Assembly (NCBI RefSeq): GCF_001006305.1
Contig: NZ_LBHJ01000001.1
Span: 372,001 to 436,000 of the forward strand
Source: Silvibacterium bohemicum
Lineage (GTDB): Bacteria > Acidobacteriota > Terriglobia > Terriglobales > Acidobacteriaceae
Direction of reading: 5' to 3'
Length of the DNA: 64,000 bases
Under the pieces are notes generated by a model. That model did not search any database, was not told the DNA's origin, and saw only the letters and a list, made by a program, of their open reading frames with translations. Positions 1 to 9,102 of the stretch are shown piece after piece; the stretch's first letter is position 1, and each line of letters starts with the position of its first letter. The position numbers were made by a program, and so were the translations under genes.

Positions 1-1
1 C

Positions 2-3000
2 ATCGCCGCCGGCAGCGGCGGAGCCAGCAATTGCGCCTTGGGAACGGGTACGGCAAGCAACGGCGGTTGGGCTACCTGCACGGGCGGATATCCCAAACCA
101 TCGTGGCAGACCGGCGCAGGTGTGCCCGCAGACAATGTGCGTGACATTCCTGACCTATCGCTCTTCGCTGCGGACGGCTTGAACTATAGCTTCTTCCCCG
201 TTTGCGCGGCGGACGGCGATTGCCAGTCTCCTTCCGGCAGTAATCCTGTTCAGATTACCGGGGTCGGCGGTACCTCGGGCGCAACACCTTCGTTTGCCGG
301 CATCATGGCCCTGGTCAATCAGAAATACGGTCCTCAGGGACAGGCGAACTTTGTTCTCTATCCACTCGCCGCGCAATTCCCCGCCGCTTTCCATGATGTG
401 ACCGTGGGAACGAATTCCGTGCCGTGCGAATTCCTACCGAGCGCTACCCCTGGCTGCATCAAGGTTTCCAATCCAATCACCGCAACCGATCCAAACCTGG
501 GCGCAGCTCAGGAAGGCCAGATCGGCACCGGAACCACGCCCGAATATAACGCAGGAACCGGTTACGACCTCGCTACCGGACTAGGGTCCATCGACGCCAA
601 TCAGCTGGTCACGAACTGGGGTAATGTCAAGTTCGCTTCGAGCGGCGTGACGCTAACCTCTCCCACGGCAGGTACAACCGTGACCCATGGCTCGCCGGTG
701 ACCTTTACGGGAACAGTTGCCGAGACCGGTACCGGGACGGCCACCCCAACGGGATCAGTAGCGATCGAAACCAGCAGCACCGGGACCTCGCAGCAGGGGC
801 AAATTACGCTTCCTCTGAGCGGCGGAGCATTCAGCGGTCCAACAAGCATTCTCCCTGGTGGCACTTATAACGTGTGGGCTCGCTATAGCGGAGATTCCAC
901 CAATACCGCGAGCCAATCCGCCCCGGTTCAGATCACGGTCAATCCCGAGGCCAGCAGCCTTAATCTGAATGTACTAAGCCCAAACAGCAGCGGAGCTTAC
1001 GTTGTTGTTCCCTCGGGCACTGCAAGCATTCCTTACGGAACGCAGCTGGTTCTTTCTGGGCGGGCATTTCCGACCACGTACTACAACCAGTGCGTTAACG
1101 TGGCGACTGCTCCGGCAAGCTGCAGCACAGCGAGCTTTACAAGCCCCACCGGAACCGTCACGTTCTCTGACAGCGGCACGGCGGTCAACACTGCGGTGGT
1201 CAATACCGAGGGAGACGCCGAATATAATCCCACCGATCCCGTCGCGGCACATCTCACGACGCAAATCGGTTCGCACTCGATCACTGCGGCATTCTCGGGC
1301 GATGGCAGCTACAGCCCGAGTACCGCTGCGGCAATTACCTATACTGTCACCCCGGCGCCCACGACGATTACGCCCACAGCCGCGGTCTCCACGCTATACG
1401 CGGGGCAGGCGACGACCTTCACGCTCGTCATCCAGTCCAGCGGCGTTGGCATGGCGCCGACTGGGACAGTCACAATCAGCGGCGGTCCATCGGGAACCCC
1501 GACCAGCGTTCCAGTTGCCTCTAGCGGTGTGGATGCTCAGGCCGGCACTACGTCGAGCTATGCGACGGTCGCTTTTCCGGCTTCCGTTGCAGCGAACACT
1601 TACACCATGACATTCACCTATAGCGGTGATGGCAACTACACCGGGTCGTCGACATCTGGAGGCCTTCAATTTGTAAGCCCGCCTTCGGGTCTTAAGGCCA
1701 GCAGCGCGGCTATTACGACCAGTGGCCCGGCGACTTCGCCCGATGCTGCGATCAATGTAACTGTCACAGTGACGGGAACGGGAACCACTGCTCCCACGGG
1801 GACAATAACTCTCGAGACGTCGGGTTACAACTTCAACCCATTGACCCTTGTTCCATCAACGACTGGTGTTACTTCCTCCGTAACAATCACCGTGGACAGT
1901 ACGTCACTCCTTCAGGGCGCAAATGTTCTAACGGCTGCTTATTCCGGCGACTCGGTCTATGCTCCCTCTTCTTCCCCTGCAGTGAGCATTGCCAACCCCC
2001 TCGCGGACTTCTCTCTGATCCCCACGGCTACCACGCTGACCATTCCCTCATCGGGCACCGTGCCAGATACCGTCAACATCAGCTCCGTCAACGGATTCAG
2101 CGGTGCGGTTAACCTCGCCTGTGCCAGTGCGGGCGGAGTGGAGTGCGTGTTTAGCAACGCTTCTCCCGTCCTCACGGCAGGTGGTAGCGCTGCTGTCGCG
2201 GTGACCGTAAACAACGACAACGTGACGACTGCCGGCACCTACAACCTCTTGATCACGGGCACCGATTCCACGGGTGCATATGTTCACACCCTGGGCCTTT
2301 CGGTGATTGCACCGGCCACCACCCTGCTCCCAGGACTGGCACTCTCAGGCCCAGCCGGTATCGCCATCCAGAATCCGGGCGATACCGCGACCGCCTCACT
2401 GACCGTCTTACCGCAGGGCGGCCTCACCGGCGTCACATCCATTTCCTGCACCGTCACGAACAGCCCTGCAGGTGTTACCTGCAGCGCACCGGCCACTGCC
2501 GCGAATGGCACCTCCTCCACGCTCACCGTAACCACCACTTCGGCGACACCTCCGGGCACCTACACCGCGGAGCTCGTTGCGACCCAGGGGAACACAACCA
2601 GCGCCACGTTGCCCATCCCCATCATTGTTAGCCCTGCGCTTGCAATTGCCCTCAGCGGAACGGCCCCTGCGGCAATCAGCCCCGGAGCCAGCGCAACCTC
2701 AACCATCTCAGTAGCTCCGGCTGGTGGATTTACCGGCACGGTCAACCTCTCCTGCTCGATCACAACCAGTCCTAGCGGCGCGAACGACGTACCGACCTGC
2801 TCGATTGCCAGCTCGGTCAGTGTCACGGCGGCGGCCGCTGTAACCACCCCACTGACCGTGAACACCACGGCAGCTACCACCAGTTCGCTCGACCGTCCGC
2901 TGAATAAGTTTTTTGCGGTCGGTGGAGGAATCGCGGTTGCCGGATTGCTCCTCTTCTCCATCCCGGCTCGCCGGCGTAGCTGGCGCTCCATCCTCGGGGT

Positions 3001-3190
3001 CCTGGTCTTCGCGGCCGTGGTTGGCCTGGGCATCGGGTGCGGCGGTAGCGGTAGCAGCAGTGGCGGAGGCGGTGGTGGCACCACCAACCCCGGCACGACT
3101 GCAGGAACTTACATGGTTACTGTAACCGGAGCCGACGCGTCGACCGGCAAGATCACGAATTCCACCACGGTCAGCGTTACCGTCAACTAG
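2..3190 (+). CDS. S53 (sedolisin/kumamolisin) protease, C-terminal part, with Ig-like repeats; 5' end outside window
   Basis: The frame is open to the left edge, so the start, prodomain and catalytic Glu/Asp lie outside. About the first 200 visible residues are the end of a sedolisin domain: GGTSGATPSFAGIMAL carries the catalytic Ser, and GTGYDLATGLGSID resembles the calcium-site region. A long Thr/Ser-rich tail of Ig-like repeats follows (recurrent YSGDxxY motifs), then a membrane segment with a basic stop (IPARRRSWR), a second hydrophobic stretch ending in GIGCGGSG, and a Gly-rich linker with a last beta repeat. S53 enzymes are secreted acid proteases; the tail suggests retention at the cell surface. 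A strong hairpin follows the stop codon. The family call is firm, the anchoring is inferred. Confidence 0.9.
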   Translation: MAAGSGGASNCALGTGTASNGGWATCTGGYPKPSWQTGAGVPADNVRDIPDLSLFAADGLNYSFFPVCAADGDCQSPSGSNPVQITGVGGTSGATPSFAGIMALVNQKYGPQGQANFVLYPLAAQFPAAFHDVTVGTNSVPCEFLPSATPGCIKVSNPITATDPNLGAAQEGQIGTGTTPEYNAGTGYDLATGLGSIDANQLVTNWGNVKFASSGVTLTSPTAGTTVTHGSPVTFTGTVAETGTGTATPTGSVAIETSSTGTSQQGQITLPLSGGAFSGPTSILPGGTYNVWARYSGDSTNTASQSAPVQITVNPEASSLNLNVLSPNSSGAYVVVPSGTASIPYGTQLVLSGRAFPTTYYNQCVNVATAPASCSTASFTSPTGTVTFSDSGTAVNTAVVNTEGDAEYNPTDPVAAHLTTQIGSHSITAAFSGDGSYSPSTAAAITYTVTPAPTTITPTAAVSTLYAGQATTFTLVIQSSGVGMAPTGTVTISGGPSGTPTSVPVASSGVDAQAGTTSSYATVAFPASVAANTYTMTFTYSGDGNYTGSSTSGGLQFVSPPSGLKASSAAITTSGPATSPDAAINVTVTVTGTGTTAPTGTITLETSGYNFNPLTLVPSTTGVTSSVTITVDSTSLLQGANVLTAAYSGDSVYAPSSSPAVSIANPLADFSLIPTATTLTIPSSGTVPDTVNISSVNGFSGAVNLACASAGGVECVFSNASPVLTAGGSAAVAVTVNNDNVTTAGTYNLLITGTDSTGAYVHTLGLSVIAPATTLLPGLALSGPAGIAIQNPGDTATASLTVLPQGGLTGVTSISCTVTNSPAGVTCSAPATAANGTSSTLTVTTTSATPPGTYTAELVATQGNTTSATLPIPIIVSPALAIALSGTAPAAISPGASATSTISVAPAGGFTGTVNLSCSITTSPSGANDVPTCSIASSVSVTAAAAVTTPLTVNTTAATTSSLDRPLNKFFAVGGGIAVAGLLLFSIPARRRSWRSILGVLVFAAVVGLGIGCGGSGSSSGGGGGGTTNPGTTAGTYMVTVTGADASTGKITNSTTVSVTVN

Positions 3191-3210
3191 CAAAGTCAAT
3201 CGGACACAAC

Positions 3211-3240
3211 AAAGGCCGCGCTCTCTCGAGCGCGGCCTTT
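3211..3240. terminator. Bidirectional hairpin terminator after the S53 protease gene
   Basis: A 13-bp perfect stem (AAAGGCCGCGCTC pairing with GAGCGCGGCCTTT) closes a TCTC loop 20 bp after the stop codon. A-rich and T-rich ends on the two sides allow termination on either strand. Confidence 0.85.
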
Positions 3241-3757
3241 GTCATTGAAGACCACTTCGATTTTTTTCTGAACTCAGGCCGATGAAAAGCCCATCGCCAG
3301 CCCTGCTTCCCTCTTCTTTAACTTCTCTATCAGCGCTTGCCGCACTTTGCCATGCTCTCCGGACCAAAGCCCAGCTCACCGATCCGGATCAAGCCCAGCC
3401 CATCGATTTGCTTTTTCCGGAGGGAGCGTGAGGCTTCAGCCTCACGAATAAGCCGACGAAATGAAGGAAGCTTCAAGCCCGGGCTTTTGCTTCTAGACCT
3501 AACTACTCCGGAGCAAAAGAAAAAGCGGCCATACTGCTGACCGCCTCAGGTTGCTGACCAAGTCTGGTCTTAGAAGGGTACGGCCATACGTAAATCAAGC
3601 AACTTAATTTTGGAAGGGTACGGCCTTCAGGCCGTACGTAAATTAAGCAAAATGAATGCGGCTTTAGCCGCTGAGGGAACACCCCCCTCGCACAACGAAG
3701 GCTCGTCATCAATCTCTCGCGGCCATACTCTGGCCGCGAGAGGCTCTGCAGTCATGC
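3241..3757. repeat. Gene-free gap with GGAAGGGTACGGCC-type palindromic repeats
   Basis: No coding sequence is credible here. The gap holds a hairpin at 3427-3446 (CGTGAGGC-TTCA-GCCTCACG), a partial copy of the dispersed TACGGCC element near 3572-3600, and a full copy at 3611-3678. The full copy has two hairpins, TACGGCC-TTCA-GGCCGTA and GCGGC-TTTA-GCCGC. Related copies occur near 8864, 18313, 31092 and 46571. The short open frames on both strands across this gap are translations of the repeats. Confidence 0.8.
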
Positions 3758-4960
3758 TTAATTCGACGGAGCGGGATTCTGCCGTGGCTGCAGCTGCGGC
3801 TGGCTGTCGTCGTTCTGCCGCGGAGCACCGATGGCCCGCGAGGTGGTCACCGTCACCGGAGATTGCAGGTGGAAATTCACCAGCGTCTCGGTCGGGATCT
3901 GTACCTGTTGTCCGCGGGTGACCGCGTTCACGCCCGCACCCGCACCGCCTCCGGCCACGGCTCCGATAGCCGCGCCCTTGCCGCCCCCGGCCAGCGCCCC
4001 GATGATGGCTCCCAGTGCCGCGCCGCCGCCGCTCTTCGCCAGCGTGTTCTTGCCCCGGCCCGGGCCCTCCTTGGTGTAGGTGTCGGTGACCAGAGGAATG
4101 GAGCGGCCGTGAACGTCGATCGCGGTCAGCTCAATCGAAAGCAGCGCGCTGCCCTTGAAGTGAGCAGCATCCTTGGCGTCCACAATGCGGCCGATGACCG
4201 TAGTGCCCTGCGGCAGCGCGATCATGCCGTCGGCAATCAGGTCCCCGGCCAGCGTTCCGCGGAAGCTCTCATTCGGCTGCGCCTTGGCGCTATCCAGCGA
4301 ATCAGTCATGCGCACCGGAACCACCGTGCCCTCCGGCAGGATGACGGTCTTGGCCACCGGCTTGGACGGCGCTGGAGGCGGAGCCGGAACGGGTGCTGGC
4401 GCGGGAGGCGGCGCAGCGACGGCCGTATCCTGCGCCGGCGCTGGCGGAGGAGCCGGCTGCTCCGCTTGTTCCATCGGTGGAGGCTCGGGCGCTGCGTCTT
4501 CATGATGCCGCGGCTTGCGCGGCGCGGGCTCCGGACGCGGCTTCGGTGGCCCCGACATCATCATCGCGGGAGCAGGAGCTGCCGCCACCTGCGGCGGGGC
4601 GACGGTCAGGTTGTTGACCACCGTCTTCACTCCGGCGATGGAGCCGGCATCATTGCCGGCCAGGGCGCGCGACGCATCGTCAGCCGCGTTGCCGCTCAGC
4701 GTAGCCACGCCGGCAACCACCGCAACCTGGATATTCTGGCCGTTCAATGCGCTTTCGCCATTGATCTTCGCCTGAATGTCGCTGGCCACCTGTTCGTCGG
4801 CCCGGGGTGCCGGCTGGCTGGCGGATTGCTTATTGCAGCCGGCAGAGAACATCAGCAGCCCGGCGAGCAAGGCAGCAGTCAGTTGGGTGGAAACGCGGGT
4901 CGGGGAATATGAACTTCGGGAAACGAATGGTGCGAAACTTAGCGCCTTGAGGTCTGGCAT
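3758..4960 (-). CDS. BON-domain lipoprotein with proline-rich linker and glycine zipper
   Basis: 400 residues. A hydrophobic signal ends in a lipobox-like LMFSAGC near residue 42, so the mature protein is probably a lipoprotein. A BON domain follows (about 55-118, DEQVASDIQAKI to VVNNLTV), then an Ala/Pro-rich linker (about 120-205), a beta-rich region beginning TVILPEGTVVPVRM, and a glycine-zipper segment (GGGAALGAIIGALAGGG) of the kind that inserts in or packs against membranes. The ATG at 4960 has AAGGAG 7 bases upstream. BON domains bind phospholipid or envelope components; an outer-envelope structural or stress role is an inference. It converges with the S53 gene across the repeat gap. 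Confidence 0.8.
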   Translation of the reverse strand: MPDLKALSFAPFVSRSSYSPTRVSTQLTAALLAGLLMFSAGCNKQSASQPAPRADEQVASDIQAKINGESALNGQNIQVAVVAGVATLSGNAADDASRALAGNDAGSIAGVKTVVNNLTVAPPQVAAAPAPAMMMSGPPKPRPEPAPRKPRHHEDAAPEPPPMEQAEQPAPPPAPAQDTAVAAPPPAPAPVPAPPPAPSKPVAKTVILPEGTVVPVRMTDSLDSAKAQPNESFRGTLAGDLIADGMIALPQGTTVIGRIVDAKDAAHFKGSALLSIELTAIDVHGRSIPLVTDTYTKEGPGRGKNTLAKSGGGAALGAIIGALAGGGKGAAIGAVAGGGAGAGVNAVTRGQQVQIPTETLVNFHLQSPVTVTTSRAIGAPRQNDDSQPQLQPRQNPAPSN

Positions 4961-5313
4961 CTTGGCTCTCCTTACGATCTTCTTTCCGATAGCGGTAAAT
5001 CACATTTTGCGCGGCAAATCCTTGCAGGGCAAGTTGCGGAATCAGGACGCCGGTTCATCGGCATGCATCCCGGTCATCCCGTTGATTCCCTTCCCTTGAT
5101 TCACAGAGACGTACATGGGACTCAGGAAGTAAGCTCCACGGCGCGAATCGAAGCCTCGTGCCAGACGTATGCCAATCCATGGGCAGCATTCGCCGCCGGC
5201 AAAGCATCTATTGAAATTGAATTAAAGTGAAACAAGCGCAAGTTGCCGGAGCGATTTCGATTTGGTACCATCCGAGCTTCCGGGGAAACTGCAGAATCCA
5301 CAGGAGAAAGACA
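4961..5313. other. Divergent intergenic region, no gene seen
   Basis: This 353-bp gap separates the minus-strand BON lipoprotein from the plus-strand YtxH gene and must hold both promoters. I see no convincing RNA gene, repeat copy or clear sigma-70 pair in it. Confidence 0.5.
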
Positions 5314-5721
5314 ATGTCCGAAGAAAAGCAGACAGGCGGTTTCAGTTGGTTCCTGGCGGGGCTGGGAATCGGCGCGCTGGTTGGCGTACTCTACGCTCCC
5401 AAATCGGGGAGAGAGACCCGCGAAGACCTGGTGACCGGAGCCCGCGAGGGCACCGACTACCTCAAACAGCGCTCACGCGACGCTGCGGAGCAGGTCAACC
5501 AGATCGTCGATCGCAGTAGGGTGCAGGTCACGGAATATGTCGATCGCGGCCGGGAATATGTAGAGCGCGGTAAGGCGCAATGGGAAGATTTCATCAACCA
5601 GAGCCGTCAGGTTGTGACTGAACAGAAGGAAAAGGTGACGGCCGCCGTCGGCGCTGGGCGCGAAGCCTATCGTCACACCGCGACCGTGCCTGAAACTCCG
5701 AGCGAACACCCCGTCGCTTAA
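5314..5721 (+). CDS. YtxH-like small membrane protein
   Basis: 135 residues. The ATG at 5314 is chosen because AGGAG lies 8 bases upstream and the protein then begins directly with SEEKQTGGFSWFLAGLGIGALVGVLYAPKSGRETRE, the typical YtxH layout: one N-terminal glycine-rich membrane helix, an AP-x-SG-x-ETR motif, then a long charged amphipathic helix (about 40-115). Upstream in-frame codons lack these features. YtxH proteins are general-stress-associated in Firmicutes, but their molecular role is unknown. The next gene, also a one-helix membrane protein with a coiled coil, is 102 bp downstream and probably cotranscribed. Confidence 0.8.
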   Translation: MSEEKQTGGFSWFLAGLGIGALVGVLYAPKSGRETREDLVTGAREGTDYLKQRSRDAAEQVNQIVDRSRVQVTEYVDRGREYVERGKAQWEDFINQSRQVVTEQKEKVTAAVGAGREAYRHTATVPETPSEHPVA

Positions 5722-5823
5722 ACGTTTTTAGAAGACGCCGAGGTTCTCTCGTCATCGTGGCCGCCTCGCGGCTTCTCGGAACGAGAGGACCTCGCACATG
5801 GATGCGGTACGACGGGAGTCTCG

Positions 5824-6357
5824 ATGCAGATGCAATTGCCGCAGATTTACTACATCATCTTCACAGCGATCACGGCCGCGGGCGTCCTGCTCCAGGCCTT
5901 CGTGCTGCTGGGGATGTTTCTTGCTATCCGGCAATCGATCAAGAAGATGCACGAAGTCACCGACGAAGTGAGAGGGCAACTTTTGCCCGTACTTTCCTCG
6001 TCAAAGCGGCTGATTGACGATCTCTCTCCCAAGCTGAAGATTGCCTCTTCCAATCTGGTTGAGGTGAGCCAGACACTCCGCCACCAGACCGGGCATCTGA
6101 ATTCCACCATCGACGACGTCCTCAACAAGACCAGCACGCAGGCTGCCCGGTTGAACGAGATGATGGGTGCGATTCTCAACTCGGTTGAGCACGCGACCGA
6201 AGTCTTGCAACACGCGGCGACGGTGCCTTATCGCCAGGTAACCGGGATCATGGCAGGGCTCAAGGCCGGCTTCGATGTGCTGCGGAGAAAAGAGAGACAG
6301 CCGGATGTAGCGGAAGAGCCGCCAGTCGTAAAAGTGGCCGAGGAAGTCATTCCTTAA
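5824..6357 (+). CDS. DUF948-like membrane-anchored coiled-coil protein
   Basis: 177 residues. One N-terminal membrane helix (about 10-32: IYYIIFTAITAAGVLLQAFVLLGM) is followed by an extended helical region with heptad-like spacing (IKKMHEVTDEVRGQLLPVL, then repeated Leu/Ile/Val every 3-4 residues to about 150) and a short acidic/proline tail. GGGAG lies 5 bases before the ATG. The layout resembles DUF948 proteins, which occur beside YtxH genes in several phyla, as here. It probably forms an envelope-anchored rod; no enzymatic motif is visible. Confidence 0.7.
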   Translation: MQMQLPQIYYIIFTAITAAGVLLQAFVLLGMFLAIRQSIKKMHEVTDEVRGQLLPVLSSSKRLIDDLSPKLKIASSNLVEVSQTLRHQTGHLNSTIDDVLNKTSTQAARLNEMMGAILNSVEHATEVLQHAATVPYRQVTGIMAGLKAGFDVLRRKERQPDVAEEPPVVKVAEEVIP

Positions 6358-6385
6358 ATCGGCAAAAGCCCAGCTTAAGCAGCGA

Positions 6386-7507
6386 TTAAACAATCCAGCC
6401 GCCGCCCACCACCTCATCCCCATCGTAAAAAACAGCAGCCTGACCCGGAGTAACCGCGCGCTGCGGCTCGTCGAACTCCGCTTCGACTACGCCATCCCCC
6501 AGAGAGCGCAACGTTGCTGGCGCAGGATCGTGCCGGTGCCGGATCTTCACTCGCACCCGCATCTCGACGCGCATCTCGGGAATCGAGATCCAGTTCAGGT
6601 CGCGTGCCCGCACCGTCTTCGATACCGCCTCCGAGTCTGACCCAACCGTGACGCGATGGCTGGCATTGTCGATCTGAATCACGTACAGCGGATTCGGCGA
6701 AGAAACTCCAAGCCCCTTGCGCTGGCCCACCGTGAAGTTGTGAATGCCGCCGTGCCGCCCCATGACTTCGCCCGACGTGCTCACCAGCTCGCCCGTAGTA
6801 TCCGGAATCGACTCGCCCTGCTCATCGAGATAGGCATCGATGAAGCGCTTGTAATCGCCGCCCGGGATGAAGCAGATCTCCTGCGAGTCCGGCTTTGCCG
6901 CCAGAGCCAGTCCATGCTCTGCCGCGATCTCCCGTACCTGCGGCTTCTGGTAGCCGCCCAGCGGAAAGATGGTCCGGGAAAGCTGCTCCTGCGTCAGGCC
7001 GAAAAGAAAGTAAGTCTGGTCCTTGCTCGCGTCCGCCGGCCGCTTGAGAACCCAGCGGTTGCGCTCCGGATCGTACTCGTTGCGCGCATAGTGGCCGGTC
7101 GCAATGCGGTCGGCGCCGATCTGCCGCGCGCGCAGCAGAAGCTGATCGAACTTCAGGTGATTGTTGCAGAGCGAGCAGGGGATCGGAGTTCTTCCCGCAA
7201 GATACTCGGAGACGAATGGCTTCACCACATCCCGCTCGAAGCGCTCCTGCTCATTGACCAGGTAGTAAGGAATGCCCAGCGCTTCGGCCACCCGGCGCGC
7301 GTCGTAAACATCGTCGATCGAACAACAGCGCCCCTGCACCGACTCCGGCATGCCTTCATGGCCGGCCAGCCGCCGCTGATTCCAAAGCTGCAGCGTCAGC
7401 CCGATGAGCTCGTAGCCCTCGTCCTTGAGCATCGCCGCCACCGTCGAGGAGTCCACTCCGCCGGACATGGCTACGGCAACCGTGTTGTTGAAGCCAGAAT
7501 TCACCAT
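6386..7507 (-). CDS. mnmA: tRNA-specific 2-thiouridylase MnmA
   Basis: 373 residues. MnmA adenylates and thiolates uridine 34 of tRNA-Lys/Glu/Gln, using sulfur relayed from a cysteine desulfurase. The PP-loop motif SGGVDSS is at residues 15-21. The first catalytic cysteine region is [12 protein letters not shown] and the second is [21 protein letters not shown] and [10 protein letters not shown] are further family motifs, and the C-terminal beta barrel ends VVGGGWIV. The ATG at 7507 gives the standard N terminus ([15 protein letters not shown]); a TTG at 7585 would add 26 unrelated residues and directly abut the upstream regulator gene. A cysteine desulfurase lies about 6.5 kb away. Confidence 0.95.
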   Translation of the reverse strand: MVNSGFNNTVAVAMSGGVDSSTVAAMLKDEGYELIGLTLQLWNQRRLAGHEGMPESVQGRCCSIDDVYDARRVAEALGIPYYLVNEQERFERDVVKPFVSEYLAGRTPIPCSLCNNHLKFDQLLLRARQIGADRIATGHYARNEYDPERNRWVLKRPADASKDQTYFLFGLTQEQLSRTIFPLGGYQKPQVREIAAEHGLALAAKPDSQEICFIPGGDYKRFIDAYLDEQGESIPDTTGELVSTSGEVMGRHGGIHNFTVGQRKGLGVSSPNPLYVIQIDNASHRVTVGSDSEAVSKTVRARDLNWISIPEMRVEMRVRVKIRHRHDPAPATLRSLGDGVVEAEFDEPQRAVTPGQAAVFYDGDEVVGGGWIV

Positions 7508-7585
7508 ACTAAGTATGACAGCTGCGGGCGCGCCGATGCCAGCGTCGCCGGTAAGCCTGTCTTGCCAAGCACTTACGCCACGCAA

Positions 7586-7954
7586 TTAAGAAATGGGCTT
7601 CCTCTTACGCCCGGAGCGCCTGCGATCTCGCGATTGGATGTTGTGCGCGTTCACGATCGCGAGGATCAGGCCGGGGAAGCGCTGTTCGATCTCCGCGCAG
7701 CGCGACGTGTTGTGCATCTCCACGCCTTTCCGCTCGCCGCGAATGAGCCCGGCCTCGCGGAGCGCCTTGAAATGCTGCGACAGGGTCGACTTTGGAATAT
7801 CCTTGTCGTTCACCTGGAGAAAGTTCGAACAGTTCTGCGAACAGGCTGCGCCTACGATCTCCACCAGGATCGCAACCCGTACCGGATCGCTGAGCGCATG
7901 AAGAATCGCCTCTACGCTTACGTCTTCAATAGAGGGATGGAAGAGGGGGCGCAT
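7586..7954 (-). CDS. ArsR-family winged-helix transcriptional regulator
   Basis: 122 residues. Typical ArsR core: ILHALSDPVRVAILVEIV, then KSTLSQHFKALREAGLIRGERKGVEMHN (recognition helix and wing). Cysteines at 38 and 42 sit just before the recognition helix (AACSQNCSNF), with a third at 86. They could bind metal or react with thiol-active compounds, but the classical ELCVCDL site is absent. The C terminus is strongly basic (RDRRRSGRKRKP). It is divergent from the SDR gene, and an operator-like palindrome lies between them, so autoregulation and control of the SDR are likely. Its stop codon abuts the region upstream of mnmA. Confidence 0.85.
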   Translation of the reverse strand: MRPLFHPSIEDVSVEAILHALSDPVRVAILVEIVGAACSQNCSNFLQVNDKDIPKSTLSQHFKALREAGLIRGERKGVEMHNTSRCAEIEQRFPGLILAIVNAHNIQSRDRRRSGRKRKPIS

Positions 7955-7973
7955 GAATTCATGATAGCTGCGC

Positions 7974-8017
7974 TTGACATGGAGTTCAATAGTTCATAAA
8001 TTCAGAACTAATGAATT
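7974..8017. promoter_or_regulatory. Divergent promoter and ArsR-type operator palindromes
   Basis: A TTGACA at 7974-7979 is followed after 17 bases by TAAATT, a plausible promoter for the SDR gene. Overlapping it are two palindromes: TAGTTC-N9-GAACTA (7990-8010) and AATTCA-N7-TGAATT (7999-8017). Their position over the -10 region fits steric repression by the neighbouring ArsR protein. The binding is inferred. Confidence 0.55.
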
Positions 8018-8088
8018 AAGCTCTTCGCCGCCAGGTGCAGCGAAGCATCCTGAATGAATCACAGTCACGCAGTAAAGGAGAAATTCCG

Positions 8089-8841
8089 ATGTCGAAGAAG
8101 CTTGAAGGAAAGATCGCACTCGTAACCGGAGGAACGGAAGGCATAGGACTGGCCACGGCGAAGCGCTTCGTCGCCGAAGGCGCAACCGTCATCATCACCG
8201 GCCGTCGCAAAGAGGTGCTCGACGCCGCCGTGAAGGAAATCGGCTCCGGAGTGTCCGGCTTTCAAGGGGATGCGGGAAACCTCGCGGATCTCGACAAGCT
8301 CTACGCGCACATCAAACAACAGCATGGCCGGCTCGACATTCTCTTCGCGAATGCGGGCATCGGTGAATTCGCGAGCATCGACCAGGTCACCGAAGAGCAA
8401 TACAACAAGATCTTCAACGTGAATGTGAAAGGCGTCTTGTTCGGTGTGCAGAAGGCGCTCCCGCTTATTCCCGATGGCGGTGCGATCGTACTTAACGCCT
8501 CGATCGTATCTGTCAAAGGCATAGCTGGCTTCGGCGTTTACAGCGCCACCAAGGCCGCGGTCCGCTCCTTCGCCCGCACCTGGACCAGCGAACTCAAAAA
8601 CCGCAAGATTCGCGTAAATGTCGTCAGCCCCGGCCCCATCGAAACGCCCGCGATCAGCCGCCTGGTCGGAGACGAAGAGTCAGGCAAGCAGTTCAGGGCA
8701 GGTATGACTTCCCAGGTGCCTCTCGGCCGCATGGGCGAGGCCGACGAGATCGCAAAGGCCGTCGTCTTCCTCGCCTCTGACGACGCGAGCTTCGTCGCCG
8801 GTGTCGAGCTCTACGTCGACGGCGGAATGGTGCAGGTCTAA
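8089..8841 (+). CDS. SDR-family NAD(P)-dependent oxidoreductase
   Basis: 250 residues. Classical short-chain dehydrogenase: cofactor motif TGGTEGIG near residue 13, NAG in ILFANAGIGEF, the active-site Ser in VLNASIVSVKG, YSATK as catalytic YxxxK, and the C-terminal ASFVAGVELYVDGGMVQV. The ATG at 8089 has AAAGGAG 8 bases upstream; the longer frame from 8035 lacks this. The substrate cannot be read from sequence. The palindromic operator and divergent ArsR gene suggest induction by a small, possibly thiol-reactive compound that the enzyme reduces or oxidises. Confidence 0.9.
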   Translation: MSKKLEGKIALVTGGTEGIGLATAKRFVAEGATVIITGRRKEVLDAAVKEIGSGVSGFQGDAGNLADLDKLYAHIKQQHGRLDILFANAGIGEFASIDQVTEEQYNKIFNVNVKGVLFGVQKALPLIPDGGAIVLNASIVSVKGIAGFGVYSATKAAVRSFARTWTSELKNRKIRVNVVSPGPIETPAISRLVGDEESGKQFRAGMTSQVPLGRMGEADEIAKAVVFLASDDASFVAGVELYVDGGMVQV

Positions 8842-8863
8842 GCCCCTCCGATCGAGTCTGCAT

Positions 8864-8929
8864 TGGAAAGGTACGGCCTTAAGGTCGTACGTCAATCCCC
8901 GCCATCCATGCGGCTTCAGCCGCTGAGGG
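8864..8929. repeat. Dispersed two-hairpin repeat, TACGGCC family
   Basis: A diverged copy of the two-hairpin element between the SDR and ADOP genes. The first hairpin reads TACGGCC-TTAA-GGTCGTA (one G-T pair when transcribed) and the second GCGGC-TTCA-GCCGC followed by TGAGGG. The rest of the 8842-9102 gap shows nothing else. Confidence 0.75.
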
Positions 8930-9102
8930 CCCGCGACGAACCTGATCGCAGGGCCCTCCGCTTTTTGAGTCCGAGCCGCTCCCATCCAACGGAGCTTCTG
9001 GGGAATTCTGCATCGCGGTTGGGCAGAATGGTGGCTAACTAAGCTGGCGAAAAAGATTTCGCATATCCGCTCAGCATAAATTTGCGTGTCTCCGCGATTC
9101 AG

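Noticed and set aside
6656-7999. A 447-residue plus-strand open frame
   Set aside because: Antisense to mnmA and the ArsR gene, both clearly real; no family features.
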